Source: Lachnospiraceae bacterium (GTDB lineage Bacteria; Bacillota; Clostridia; Lachnospirales; Lachnospiraceae). Taken from it: a stretch of DNA of 40,652 bases. Where the stretch lies: the NCBI GenBank assembly GCA_022791975.1, contig JAAWAC010000039.1, forward strand, positions 1-40,652. The letters run 5' to 3'. This document shows positions 18,749 through 27,177 of this stretch, in pieces. Under the pieces are notes generated by a model. The model was not told where the DNA came from and did not search any database. It worked only from the letters and a program-made list of their open reading frames with translations. The position numbers were made by a program, and so were the translations under genes. The first letter of the stretch is position 1; the number at the start of each line of letters is the position of its first letter.

Positions 18749-20116
18749 TTAATTGGGGTTAATTTTCTTTTTGATGGTGTCTATCAGCTGCCTTGTAGAA
18801 TCATTATTCTGGATTTCTCCGGCTATCTTTTCCTGTCCGTGCATAATGGTAGTATGATCCCGTCCTCCCAGGATTTCACCGATTTGCTTCAAAGAAATTC
18901 CTAAAATGTCCCGACACAGATACATATAGATCTGTCTGGGATATACAATATCTGAGCTGCGCTTAGAGCTTTTAATATCCCCGGAAGAAATATGAAAGTG
19001 TTCGGATACAATATCCAGAATCAGTTCTGGTGTGATTTCTCGAACCTGATTGGGAGAGATAATGTCTTTGATGGCTTCCTCTGCCAGGCTCATATCAATG
19101 CTGCGCTTTTCCAGGGTGGAGAGGGCAATAAGCCGATTATAGGCTCCCTCCAGCTCTCGGATATTGGATTTGATGTTGGTGGCAATATAGGTGATGATGG
19201 CATCGTCAATGTGATGCCCTTCCAGCTCTTCCTTTTTTCGCAGAATAGCCATACGGGTTTCAAAATCCGGGGAGGAAATATCCGCGATCAGGCCACATTC
19301 AAAACGGGTGCGAAGACGTTCTTCCAGAGTTTCAATGTCCTTGGGAGGACGGTCACTGGAGATAATAATTTGCTTGTCCGCATTGTGAAGGGTGTTAAAA
19401 GTATGGAAAAATTCCTCCTGGGTACTCTCCTTTCCAATTAGGAATTGTACGTCGTCGATGAGAAGCACATCAATATTCCGGTATTTTTCCCGAAACTGAG
19501 CCATGCCATAGCGATCGCCGGCCCGGAGAGTTTCAATAAGCTCGTTGGTAAAGTATTCGGAAGTCACATAGAGCACCTTCATACCGGAATCTTCTCTCAA
19601 TATATAGTTGGCAATGGAATGCATGAGATGGGTTTTTCCAAGTCCCACACCTCCGTGGAGAAAAAGGGGATTGTATACCTTTCCCGGGGTTTCCGCCACA
19701 GCCAGGGCGGCTGCATGGGCAAATTTATTGTTGTTGCCTACCACAAAGGAGTCAAAGGTGTACTTGGGATTGATATTGCTCTTTTCCAACAGAAGACTGG
19801 AAACCTCCTGTGGGGAGACTTTTTGGGAAATGGGTTTATTTTCCTTACTAAGGCGGCTGGCCTGCTCCTTTGTGATAAATACAACCTCGTATTCTTCTCC
19901 TGTAAATTCTGCAATGGCTACAAAAATGGGCATCTGGAACTTAGAGGTAATATAGTCAATAGCCTTGTCAATGGGCACAATGATTTTTACTACATGGTCC
20001 TGAATTTCATGGATTACCAAAGGCTGAAGCCATGTCTTAAAGGAAACATTGGTAAGCTCATGTTCTTTTCGTACATGTTCAAGGATTTCGTCCCATTTTT
20101 CTAAAATCATTTCCAT
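18749..20116 (-). CDS. dnaA: Chromosomal replication initiator DnaA
   Basis: This 455-residue AAA+ protein binds DnaA boxes and opens oriC. Domain I (about 1-85) is followed by a short linker (86-115). The AAA+ core has Walker A GGVGLGKT (155-162), Walker B VLLIDDVQF and the arginine-finger region. Domain IV carries the box-reading signature GGRDHTTIMHG near the C-terminus. The start at 20116 (MEMILEKWDEI) is chosen because TTGGAGA lies seven bases upstream; the in-frame extension to 20212 would cross the promoter. It is divergent from rpmH and upstream of oriC and dnaN. Confidence 0.98.
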   Translation of the reverse strand: MEMILEKWDEILEHVRKEHELTNVSFKTWLQPLVIHEIQDHVVKIIVPIDKAIDYITSKFQMPIFVAIAEFTGEEYEVVFITKEQASRLSKENKPISQKVSPQEVSSLLLEKSNINPKYTFDSFVVGNNNKFAHAAALAVAETPGKVYNPLFLHGGVGLGKTHLMHSIANYILREDSGMKVLYVTSEYFTNELIETLRAGDRYGMAQFREKYRNIDVLLIDDVQFLIGKESTQEEFFHTFNTLHNADKQIIISSDRPPKDIETLEERLRTRFECGLIADISSPDFETRMAILRKKEELEGHHIDDAIITYIATNIKSNIRELEGAYNRLIALSTLEKRSIDMSLAEEAIKDIISPNQVREITPELILDIVSEHFHISSGDIKSSKRSSDIVYPRQIYMYLCRDILGISLKQIGEILGGRDHTTIMHGQEKIAGEIQNNDSTRQLIDTIKKKINPN

Positions 20117-20166
20117 ACTTTGTCTCCAATTTCTTAAATAAAATAATATTTTATGCAAAACCGCAC

Positions 20167-20222
20167 AATTTCCCTTATACCTTATATTATAACAAATTGA
20201 AAATTCAGGCAATAGGGAAATT
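20167..20222. repeat. Inverted repeat bracketing the dnaA promoter
   Basis: AATTTCCCT (20167-20175) and AGGGAAATT (20214-20222) form a perfect 9-base inverted repeat. The 38 bases between the arms contain the dnaA -10 (20186-20191) and most of its -35 region. This is the spacing expected of paired operator half-sites or a looped regulator site. It does not match a DnaA box. Confidence 0.5.
20186..20212 (-). promoter_or_regulatory. dnaA promoter
   Basis: On the minus strand the extended -10 TGTTATAAT (hexamer at 20186-20191) is preceded by TTGCCT (20207-20212) at the short spacing of 15. The TGN extension probably compensates for the poor -35. The predicted leader is about 65 bases to the ATG at 20116. 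Confidence 0.6.
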
Positions 20223-20270
20223 AAATTTGCAAAAGATATCCAGGATATGCAAGTTATTATGGAAAATTGC

Positions 20271-20299
20271 TTGACTTAACAAGGTTTTCCGCATATAAT
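20271..20299 (+). promoter_or_regulatory. rpmH promoter
   Basis: TTGACT (20271-20276), a 17-base spacer and TATAAT (20294-20299) stand 37 bases ahead of the rpmH start, with AAAGGAGGTG as ribosome site. It is divergent from the dnaA promoter and drives the ribosomal protein/RNase P operon. Confidence 0.85.
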
Positions 20300-20335
20300 T
20301 GGAATGATATTTGCGAAAAAGGAGGTGGAAACGCA

Positions 20336-20470
20336 ATGAAAATGACATTCCAGCCTAAAAAGCGTTCCAGAGCAAAGGTTCATGGATTCAGAGCAAGAAT
20401 GAGCACTGCTGGCGGAAGAAAGGTACTGGCAGCCAGAAGATTAAAAGGAAGAAAGAGATTGTCAGCCTAG
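20336..20470 (+). CDS. rpmH: 50S ribosomal protein L34
   Basis: This is a 44-residue basic protein of the large ribosomal subunit. The whole chain matches the family: [18 protein letters not shown], then the conserved [19 protein letters not shown] and a KRLSA ending. The start at 20336 follows AAAGGAGGTGG; an in-frame extension to 20267 would cover the promoter and is rejected. The stop codon lies in the first base-pairs of the terminator hairpin that follows. Confidence 0.97.
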   Translation: MKMTFQPKKRSRAKVHGFRARMSTAGGRKVLAARRLKGRKRLSA

Positions 20471-20492
20471 GCCGCATATATGTGGCCTTTTT
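20470..20492 (+). terminator. Hairpin terminator or attenuator between rpmH and rnpA
   Basis: GGCCGCA (20470-20476), loop TATA, TGTGGCC (20481-20487) and then TTTTT form a compact Rho-independent terminator starting at the last base of the rpmH stop codon. Since rnpA and yidD follow without a new strong promoter, it probably reduces rather than stops readthrough, setting a high L34 to low RnpA ratio. Confidence 0.7.
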
Positions 20493-20512
20493 CCTTAATA
20501 GAGGAAAAGAAC

Positions 20513-20854
20513 ATGAAGTATTCAGAGTCATTGAAAAAGAACAGGGATTTCCAGATTATATATAAGGAAGGGAAATCTTTGGCCAACCGGTACCTGGTTT
20601 TATATGTAAGGGAAAATAGCTTACAAAAAAATCGATTAGGAATTTCTGTCAGTAAAAAGGTGGGGAACAGCATAGTCAGGCACCGACTAACCAGATTGAT
20701 TCGAGAGAGCTATCGGCTACAAGAGGACATGTTTAATAGTGGTTTAGACATGGTAGTCATTGCCAGAGCCAGCGCAAAAGGAAAAGGCTATCAGGAGATA
20801 AGCAGTGCGCTTATGCATCTCGGCAAGCTTCACGGGGTTTTAAAAAGGATATGA
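20513..20854 (+). CDS. rnpA: Ribonuclease P protein component
   Basis: This 113-residue basic protein binds RNase P RNA and helps tRNA 5' maturation. It has the family motif RLGISVSKKVGNSIVRHRLTR (the RNR region, broken here only by one substitution) and a conserved tail. The start at 20513 (MKYSESLKKNRDF) follows AGAGGA; the longer frame from 20480 lies in the terminator. Its stop overlaps the yidD start by 4 bases. Confidence 0.96.
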   Translation: MKYSESLKKNRDFQIIYKEGKSLANRYLVLYVRENSLQKNRLGISVSKKVGNSIVRHRLTRLIRESYRLQEDMFNSGLDMVVIARASAKGKGYQEISSALMHLGKLHGVLKRI

Positions 20855-21060
20855 AAGTCATATTGATCAAATTGATTCAATTTTATCAAAAATATGTGTC
20901 CCCTATGAAAAGTACGAAATGTCCTTATATTCCCAGCTGCTCCCAGTATGGACTGGAGGCAATACAGAAATATGGAGCCATCAGGGGTAGCCTGCTGGCC
21001 TGTTGGAGGATTTTAAGGTGCAATCCATTTTCAAAGGGTGGGTATGACCCTGTACCGTAG
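20851..21060 (+). CDS. yidD: Membrane protein insertion efficiency factor YidD
   Basis: This 69-residue protein is small and amphipathic. The family signature is complete: IQFYQKYVSP, then CPYIPSCSQYGLEAI and CWRILRCNPFSKGGYDPVP. YidD proteins act with YidC in membrane protein insertion. The ATG overlaps the rnpA stop (ATGA), which is coupling, and yidC follows. Confidence 0.95.
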   Translation: MKVILIKLIQFYQKYVSPMKSTKCPYIPSCSQYGLEAIQKYGAIRGSLLACWRILRCNPFSKGGYDPVP

Positions 21061-21103
21061 AAAAACGTAAAAAAGTCCATAGTGAAATAAGGAGGACATT
21101 TCA

Positions 21104-22369
21104 TTGCCAGTGATGTTTTTAACACAGAATGGAACGTTTATTATCGGACCTATCTCTCAATTATTAGGCCTGCTGATGAACATAATTTTTGATTTTTTAA
21201 ATTATTTGGGAATGCCTAGTATTGGCCTTTCCATTATTTTGTTTACCATTGTCATCTACATGCTGATGTTGCCTTTAACCATAAAGCAACAGAAGTTTTC
21301 CAAGATGTCAGCCAAGATGAATCCTGAGATTCAGGCTGTTCAGAAGAAATATAAGGGAAAACAGGATCAGGTTTCCATGATGAAAATGAAGGAGGAGACT
21401 GACGCTATTTATGCCAAGTATGGCACCTCTCCTACGGGAACCTGTCTTCCCATGTTGATTCAGCTGCCCATTTTGTTTGCTCTTTATCGGGTAATTTATG
21501 CCATTCCCGCTTATATTGACAAGGTAAAAGCGGCTTTTTATCCCCTGGTTACCAACATTATGAGCAACAAAGCCGCAGTGGAGTTTATTCAGGGCACAGA
21601 TAGCGCCAAACAGTTTGCCAAGCAGGATTTTGCTCTGGAAAACACGGTAATTGATGTGCTGAATAAGTTTTCTGTAGCTGAGTGGAGCGATTTGGCGGAC
21701 AAGTTTCCGGATTTAGGAGGCGCCATCGAGTCTACCCAGAATACCCTGAATCATTTCAATAATTTTCTTGGACTAAATATTGCGGAAACTCCTTGGCATA
21801 TGCTTATGAGCGGAATCCAGGCAGGCGCTGTGTTGATTATTATCGGAGCCTTGATTATTCCTATTTTGTCGGGTGTAAGCCAGTGGATCAGTGTAAAACT
21901 TATGTCTCAGCCGGAGCTGACAGCCAATACTAGTGACAATGATATGGCAAACAGTATGGCCAGCTCCATGAAAATGATGAATACCATGATGCCTCTTATG
22001 TCCATTTACTTCTGCTTTATTCTTCCCGCAGGTATGGGCATCTACTGGGTCATCAGCGCTGTTGTCCGTACTGCTCAGCAGCTGGTAATTAACAAGAAGC
22101 TTAGCAATGTGGACATTGAAGAAGAAATCAAAAAGAATATAGAGAATTATAACCGGAAACGGGAAAAGAAGGGACTTCCTCCCCAGAAGCTTTCCAATGT
22201 GGCGAGAATGAATACGAAAAGTGTACAGAAGGATGAAATCTCTGAAGAGGATAGGCAGGAAAGAATTAAAAAATCTACAGAGTATTACAACAAGGGAGCT
22301 GCAAAGCCGGGAAGTCTTGCAGCCAAAGCCAGAATGGTAGAGCAGTACAATGAGAAAAATAAAAAATAA
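21104..22369 (+). CDS. yidC: Membrane protein insertase YidC/OxaA (SpoIIIJ type)
   Basis: This 421-residue insertase folds proteins into the cytoplasmic membrane, alone or with Sec. Hydrophobic segments lie near 12-40 and 120-150, with others in the 225-330 region. The conserved LPLTIKQQKFSKMSAKMNPEIQAVQKKYKGK hairpin is intact, in pieces such as LPLTIKQQKFSKM. The segment between the second and third spans is longer than in Bacillus SpoIIIJ, and a basic tail (about 345-421) may contact ribosomes. The start is TTG, set by AAGGAGG eight bases upstream; the first ATG is too far from it. No lipobox is seen. Confidence 0.95.
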   Translation: MPVMFLTQNGTFIIGPISQLLGLLMNIIFDFLNYLGMPSIGLSIILFTIVIYMLMLPLTIKQQKFSKMSAKMNPEIQAVQKKYKGKQDQVSMMKMKEETDAIYAKYGTSPTGTCLPMLIQLPILFALYRVIYAIPAYIDKVKAAFYPLVTNIMSNKAAVEFIQGTDSAKQFAKQDFALENTVIDVLNKFSVAEWSDLADKFPDLGGAIESTQNTLNHFNNFLGLNIAETPWHMLMSGIQAGAVLIIIGALIIPILSGVSQWISVKLMSQPELTANTSDNDMANSMASSMKMMNTMMPLMSIYFCFILPAGMGIYWVISAVVRTAQQLVINKKLSNVDIEEEIKKNIENYNRKREKKGLPPQKLSNVARMNTKSVQKDEISEEDRQERIKKSTEYYNKGAAKPGSLAAKARMVEQYNEKNKK

Positions 22370-22381
22370 GGGGGTTTTCAA

Positions 22382-23329
22382 ATGGAATGGGAAAAATTTT
22401 CCGCAAAGACAGTGGACGATGCTGTACTGGAAGCAGCAATTAAGCTTGGAACAACCAGAGATAATATAGAATATGAAGTTGTTTTCCATGGAAGCTCCGG
22501 ATTTCTGGGAATTGGTAGCAAGGATGCTGTTATCAATGCCCGTTTAAAGGTGGAGGAAGAGGATATCCTGGAGGAAATCAAGCAGGATCTTAAGCTTGAA
22601 AAGCCTTTGGAGAAGAAACCAGAACGAAAACCCGAAAAGAAGCCAGAGAGAAAGCCGGAAAAGAAACAGGAGAAGACAGAACAGAAAAAGCCTGCTTTTG
22701 AGGAAAAGCCTGTTGCGGTCCTTCCAAAAGAGGAAGAAAAGCCGGAGAAACCGGTGGAGAAAGAACCAGCGAAGCCAAAAACTCCCTTGGATGATCAGGT
22801 CTCAATCAATGTAGAGGAGTTTTTGAAAAAAGTATTTGCTGCTATGGAGCTGGAAGTGGAGCTTCGTGTTTTAGCCAATAAGGAGGAAAGGGAAATCAAC
22901 GTAGAGCTCAATGGTCAGGACATGGGCGTTTTGATTGGAAAGCGTGGACAGACCCTGGATTCCCTTCAATATCTTACCAGCCTGGTGGCCAATAAGGAGA
23001 CCAACGAGTATATTCGGGTTAAGGTAGACACGGAGAACTATAGAGAGAGAAGAAAAGAAACCCTGGAAAATCTGGCTAAAAATATTTCTTTTAAAGTAAA
23101 AAGAACCAGAAAGCCAGTAACCCTGGAGCCCATGAATCCCTATGAGAGAAGAGTGATTCATTCCGCCCTTCAGAATGATAAATTCGTTTCTACCCACAGT
23201 GAGGGAGAGGAGCCCTATCGCCATGTGGTTGTCACCTTAAAGGAAGGCGTAAAAATAGACAACTACAACAATAAGAGAAGAAATAATTATAACCGAAACA
23301 GAAATAATCACAGGAGAAGGGAGCGCTAA
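22382..23329 (+). CDS. jag: Jag/KhpB RNA-binding protein (SpoIIIJ-associated)
   Basis: This 315-residue protein has an N-terminal Jag domain (about 1-60: FSAKTVDDAVLEAAIKLG and SSGFLGIGSKDAV). A low-complexity Lys/Pro/Glu linker follows (about 75-140, with repeats of KPEKKPERKPE). Next are a KH domain (about 145-230; VLIGKRGQTLDSLQYL) and an R3H domain (about 235-297; NPYERRVIHSAL). KhpB proteins bind small RNAs and control cell elongation and division in Firmicutes. The Asn/Arg-rich tail is unusual but likely disordered. The gene starts 12 bases after yidC, and its stop codon lies in the terminator stem. Confidence 0.94.
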   Translation: MEWEKFSAKTVDDAVLEAAIKLGTTRDNIEYEVVFHGSSGFLGIGSKDAVINARLKVEEEDILEEIKQDLKLEKPLEKKPERKPEKKPERKPEKKQEKTEQKKPAFEEKPVAVLPKEEEKPEKPVEKEPAKPKTPLDDQVSINVEEFLKKVFAAMELEVELRVLANKEEREINVELNGQDMGVLIGKRGQTLDSLQYLTSLVANKETNEYIRVKVDTENYRERRKETLENLAKNISFKVKRTRKPVTLEPMNPYERRVIHSALQNDKFVSTHSEGEEPYRHVVVTLKEGVKIDNYNNKRRNNYNRNRNNHRRRER

Positions 23330-23345
23330 GCAGCGCTCCTTTTTT
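23320..23345 (+). terminator. Rho-independent terminator of the rpmH-jag operon
   Basis: GGAGCGCT (23320-23327), loop AAGC, AGCGCTCC (23332-23339) and then T6 form a strong eight-pair terminator. The jag stop codon begins at the last base of the first arm. It separates the rpmH-jag operon from mnmE; any mnmE transcript must read through or begin downstream. Confidence 0.9.
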
Positions 23346-23363
23346 CCATCCGGAGGTTTTTAT

Positions 23364-24740
23364 ATGTCACAGGATACTATAGCTGCCATAGCCACAGCCA
23401 TGAGCAGCGCAGGAATAGGAATTGTTCGAATCAGTGGAAAAGAAGCTTTTTCCATAGCGGAAAAGGTATTTCGTCCCCAAAATAAGGAAAAGCGTTTGTC
23501 TCGGGAAGCTGGTTATACCATGCACTATGGAACCCTCTGGGACGAGGAGAGGATGCTGGATGAAGTATTGGTTCTGTTGATGCGGGGGCCTCACAGCTAC
23601 ACGGCGGAGGATACGGTGGAGATCAGCTGCCATGGAGGCATTCTGATTATGAGACGGATTCTGGAGGCAGTGTTAAAAAAGGGAGCGCGCCTGGCAGAAC
23701 CGGGAGAATTTACAAAGAGGGCCTTTTTGCATGGGAGAATCGATCTGTCTCAGGCGGAGGCTGTGATGGATTTGATTGAGGCAGAAAATGAGATGGCACA
23801 GAGAAGCGCTCTTTCTCAGCTGCAAGGATCCCTACAGAAAAAAATCAGGGAGCTTAGAAAGGCTGTGCTTCATGAGATTGCTTTTATTGAGGCGGCCCTG
23901 GATGATCCGGAACATATGAGTCTGGAGGGATATCCCCAGAGTCTGGAAGGAATGATACAGGATTGGTTAAAAGAAATCAAAAAGATGTTGCTCTCCCATG
24001 AGAATGGACGTATGCTGAAAGAGGGAATCAAGACAGTAATTGTGGGAAAACCCAACGCAGGAAAGTCTTCTCTTTTAAATGTGCTTTTGGGGGAGGAGCG
24101 GGCCATTGTGACCGAAGTTGCCGGTACCACCCGAGATGTGTTGGAGGAGCATATGCAGTTGGGAGATATCCATCTCAATATTCTGGATACTGCGGGAATC
24201 CGTTCTACAGAGGATCAGGTAGAAAAAATTGGTGTGTCCCGGGCTGTGGAACATATGAGAGATGCGGATTTGGTTCTCTATGTGATAGATTCCTCCGTGC
24301 CGTTGACCAAAGAGGATGAGATGATTATGAATCTCCTGGAGGGAAAAAAGGCGGTGGTGCTATTAAATAAGTCCGATTTGACCAATGTCGTCACAAAGAA
24401 AGAGATGGAAGATCGTCTTCAGCAACCGGTTTTGTCGATTTCTGCCAGGGAGGAGCAGGGAATGGAGGATCTGGAAATGCTGATTAGAGATCTGTTTTTT
24501 CAGGGGGAGATTTCCTTTCACAATGAGATTCTAATTACCAATCTGCGTCAGAAAAGGCTATTGGAGGATGCGAAGGAGAGTCTCTGTCTGGTTTTGGAAA
24601 GCATTTCCCATGGGATGCCGGAAGATTTTTACTCTATTGATCTGATGAATGCCTATTCTTTTCTGGGAAAGATTCTGGGGGAAGAGGTGGAGGAGGATCT
24701 GGTCGAGGAAATTTTTGGAAGATTTTGTATAGGAAAATAG
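23364..24740 (+). CDS. mnmE: tRNA uridine-5-carboxymethylaminomethyl GTPase MnmE
   Basis: This 458-residue GTPase works with MnmG to modify wobble U34 of tRNAs. The N-terminal tetrahydrofolate-binding domain (IAAIATAMSSAGIGIVRISG), helical domain and G domain are in order: G1 GKPNAGKS (228-235), G3 DTAG, G4 NKSD, and C-terminal FCIGK with the catalytic Cys. Length is normal. CCGGAGG lies ahead of the ATG, and the gene sits just behind the jag terminator, so it may have its own weak promoter or rely on readthrough. Confidence 0.97.
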   Translation: MSQDTIAAIATAMSSAGIGIVRISGKEAFSIAEKVFRPQNKEKRLSREAGYTMHYGTLWDEERMLDEVLVLLMRGPHSYTAEDTVEISCHGGILIMRRILEAVLKKGARLAEPGEFTKRAFLHGRIDLSQAEAVMDLIEAENEMAQRSALSQLQGSLQKKIRELRKAVLHEIAFIEAALDDPEHMSLEGYPQSLEGMIQDWLKEIKKMLLSHENGRMLKEGIKTVIVGKPNAGKSSLLNVLLGEERAIVTEVAGTTRDVLEEHMQLGDIHLNILDTAGIRSTEDQVEKIGVSRAVEHMRDADLVLYVIDSSVPLTKEDEMIMNLLEGKKAVVLLNKSDLTNVVTKKEMEDRLQQPVLSISAREEQGMEDLEMLIRDLFFQGEISFHNEILITNLRQKRLLEDAKESLCLVLESISHGMPEDFYSIDLMNAYSFLGKILGEEVEEDLVEEIFGRFCIGK

Positions 24741-24773
24741 TAATTTGTTTGATTGTTTTTATGAGGATAACAT

Positions 24774-26666
24774 ATGCGTACAGGATATGAAGAAGCTTGT
24801 GATGTAGTAGTAGTCGGGGCAGGACATGCAGGCTGTGAGGCGGCCCTGGCCTGCGCTCGTCTGGGCTTGAAAACAGTTTTGTTTACGGTGAGCGTGGACA
24901 GCATTGCGCTAATGCCCTGCAATCCCAATATCGGAGGCACATCAAAGGGACATTTGGTTCGGGAAATTGACGCCCTTGGGGGCGAGATGGGAAAGAACAT
25001 TGATAAAACCTTTATTCAGTCAAAGATGCTGAATTTGTCCAAGGGTCCGGCTGTGCATTCTCTGCGGGCGCAGGCGGATAAGGCGGAGTACAGCAAAAGT
25101 ATGCGCCGGGTGCTGGAAAATACAGATGGTCTCTCCATTGTTCAGGGTGAGGTGACGGAGATTCTCACAGAGGATGGGGAAAAAGGAAGGCGGGCTACAG
25201 GGATAAAAACGTATTCTGGCGCCTGCTATTATGCAAAGGCTGTGATTTTGTGCACGGGAACCTATCTGCGGGCACGGTGTATTTATGGGGATGTGAGCAA
25301 TCATACGGGACCCAACGGATTGCAGGCGGCCAATCATCTCACAGATTCTCTGAAAAGTCTGGGAATTGAGATGCTGCGCTTTAAAACTGGTACGCCAGCC
25401 AGGATTGATAAGCGGTCCATTGATTTTAGCAAAATGGAGGAACAGCTGGGAGATGAACGGGTGATTCCCTTTTCCTTTTCCACAGATCCAAAGAGCGTGC
25501 AGATAAAACAGGCTTCCTGCTGGCTCACCTATACCAATGAGAAGACCCATGAGATTATCCGGAAAAATCTGGATCGGTCTCCTCTGTATTCTGGTGTGAT
25601 TGAGGGAACAGGTCCCCGGTACTGTCCGTCTATCGAGGACAAAGTGGTGAAATTCGCGGACAAAAGTCGCCATCAGGTTTTTATTGAGCCGGAGGGGCTT
25701 TCCACCAATGAAATGTATGTGGGAGGCATGTCCAGCTCTCTGCCAGAGGATGTGCAGCACGCTATGTATTCCTCCGTAGCTGGGCTGGAGCATGTAAAAA
25801 TCGTGCGCAATGCCTATGCTATCGAGTATGACTGTATTGATCCCAGGCAGCTAAAGGCTACCCTGGAATTTAAGGAGATAGAAGGTCTGTTTAGCGGGGG
25901 GCAGTTTAATGGAAGCTCCGGCTATGAGGAGGCAGCAGCGCAGGGGCTGGTGGCAGGCATTAACGGTGCCCGGTATGTGTTGGGAAAGTCTCAGCTTCTT
26001 CTGGATCGATCCCAGGCCTATATTGGGGTGCTTATTGATGATTTGGTTACCAAGGAAAACCGGGAACCCTATCGAATGATGACCTCCCGGGCCGAATACC
26101 GGCTTTTGCTACGACAGGATAATGCGGATTTGCGTTTGACAGAGATTGGGTATGAGATGGGCCTGATTTCCAGAGAGCGCTTTGAGCATGTGCTGGAAAA
26201 GGAACGATTGATTGCAGCGGAGATAAAGCGGGTGGAAAAGGTTTATGTGGGGACCTCCTCCAAGGTACAGGCATTTTTGGAAGCCCATGAGAGTACCCTG
26301 TTAAAATCCGGGACGAATTTGGGAGAACTTATCCGACGGCCGGAGCTTACCTATGATTTGTTGGAGGAGATCGATGAGGAGAGGCCTTTCCTTTCCCAGG
26401 AGGTTCGGGAACAGGTGAATATCCATCTGAAATATGAGGGGTATATTAAAAGGCAGAAAAAACAGGCGGAGCAGTTTCGTAAGCTGGAGGAAAAACGGAT
26501 ACCGGAAGGACTGGATTATGACAAGGTAGAGAGTCTGCGTATTGAGGCCCGGCAGAAGCTTAAGGAATTTCGACCTGCTTCCATTGGCCAGGCCTCCCGG
26601 ATTTCTGGAGTGTCACCTGCGGATGTCTCGGTACTTTTGGTGTATCTGGAAAGCTATAGAAGATAA
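24774..26666 (+). CDS. mnmG: tRNA uridine-5-carboxymethylaminomethyl enzyme MnmG (GidA)
   Basis: This 630-residue FAD enzyme is the partner of MnmE in U34 modification. The dinucleotide-binding motif is GAGHAG (15-20), with the second motif [12 protein letters not shown]. The conserved [19 protein letters not shown] and [18 protein letters not shown] stretches are present in pieces, and the helical C-terminal domain binds MnmE and tRNA. Length is normal. It follows mnmE by 33 bases with TGAGGAT upstream. In most relatives rsmG comes next; here two other genes intervene. Confidence 0.97.
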   Translation: MRTGYEEACDVVVVGAGHAGCEAALACARLGLKTVLFTVSVDSIALMPCNPNIGGTSKGHLVREIDALGGEMGKNIDKTFIQSKMLNLSKGPAVHSLRAQADKAEYSKSMRRVLENTDGLSIVQGEVTEILTEDGEKGRRATGIKTYSGACYYAKAVILCTGTYLRARCIYGDVSNHTGPNGLQAANHLTDSLKSLGIEMLRFKTGTPARIDKRSIDFSKMEEQLGDERVIPFSFSTDPKSVQIKQASCWLTYTNEKTHEIIRKNLDRSPLYSGVIEGTGPRYCPSIEDKVVKFADKSRHQVFIEPEGLSTNEMYVGGMSSSLPEDVQHAMYSSVAGLEHVKIVRNAYAIEYDCIDPRQLKATLEFKEIEGLFSGGQFNGSSGYEEAAAQGLVAGINGARYVLGKSQLLLDRSQAYIGVLIDDLVTKENREPYRMMTSRAEYRLLLRQDNADLRLTEIGYEMGLISRERFEHVLEKERLIAAEIKRVEKVYVGTSSKVQAFLEAHESTLLKSGTNLGELIRRPELTYDLLEEIDEERPFLSQEVREQVNIHLKYEGYIKRQKKQAEQFRKLEEKRIPEGLDYDKVESLRIEARQKLKEFRPASIGQASRISGVSPADVSVLLVYLESYRR

Positions 26667-26729
26667 CAGAATATAATATTGTGTTGCTTTTTCGTATTTT
26701 TTATTTATTTGTATTGGGGGAACAGACAT

Positions 26730-27176
26730 ATGAAATTGCGGGTGCAGGTAAAGCAGTTGGGAAAGCGAAAAAATTCTGTGGGGGAGATCATCTGTGAGAT
26801 CCAGGGAAATCCAACTACGGTTCGGGAGCTAATCCTTGCGGTTGTGGCTTCCCAGGTGGAGGAATATAACCAGCGGTTGGAGGCTTGCCTGTATGCAGAG
26901 GAAGGAGAGCTGCCAAAGCTTCTTCCTTATCTGACTAGGGAGGAGATTGCAGACAAGGCAGAATCCGGAAAAGTAAGCTTTGGATTTAGCTATGGAGAGA
27001 AAAAGGCAAATTTGCAGGAGGCTCAGAAAAATGCTATTCAGTCCTTTGTGGATGGCATTTATCGGATTTTTGTGGATGGAGAGCCTTGGGAGGAGTTAGA
27101 GGAGACTGTACAGGTGACAGAGGAACAAGTATTTACTTTTGTGCGATTGGCAATGCTCACAGGGAGGATGTGGTAA
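26730..27176 (+). CDS. Unknown 148-aa protein, partner of the giant DUF4132-type gene (possible beta-grasp layout)
   Basis: I do not recognise this protein. Visible features are an N-terminal strand pair (MKLRVQVKQLGK, then GEIICEIQG), the helix TTVRELILAVVASQVEEY, a strand GKVSFGFSYG, another helix, and a final strand block YRIFVDGEPW and QVFTFVRLAMLTGRMW. TVREL after a beta hairpin and FVDGEPW late in the chain recall MoaD/ThiS-type ubiquitin-like beta-grasp proteins. A helical insertion separates them and the chain ends GRMW, not in a diglycine. There is no signal or membrane segment. GGGGG precedes the ATG at 26730. The stop is one base before the giant gene, so the two are made together. 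Confidence 0.6.
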   Translation: MKLRVQVKQLGKRKNSVGEIICEIQGNPTTVRELILAVVASQVEEYNQRLEACLYAEEGELPKLLPYLTREEIADKAESGKVSFGFSYGEKKANLQEAQKNAIQSFVDGIYRIFVDGEPWEELEETVQVTEEQVFTFVRLAMLTGRMW

Positions 27177-27177
27177 A

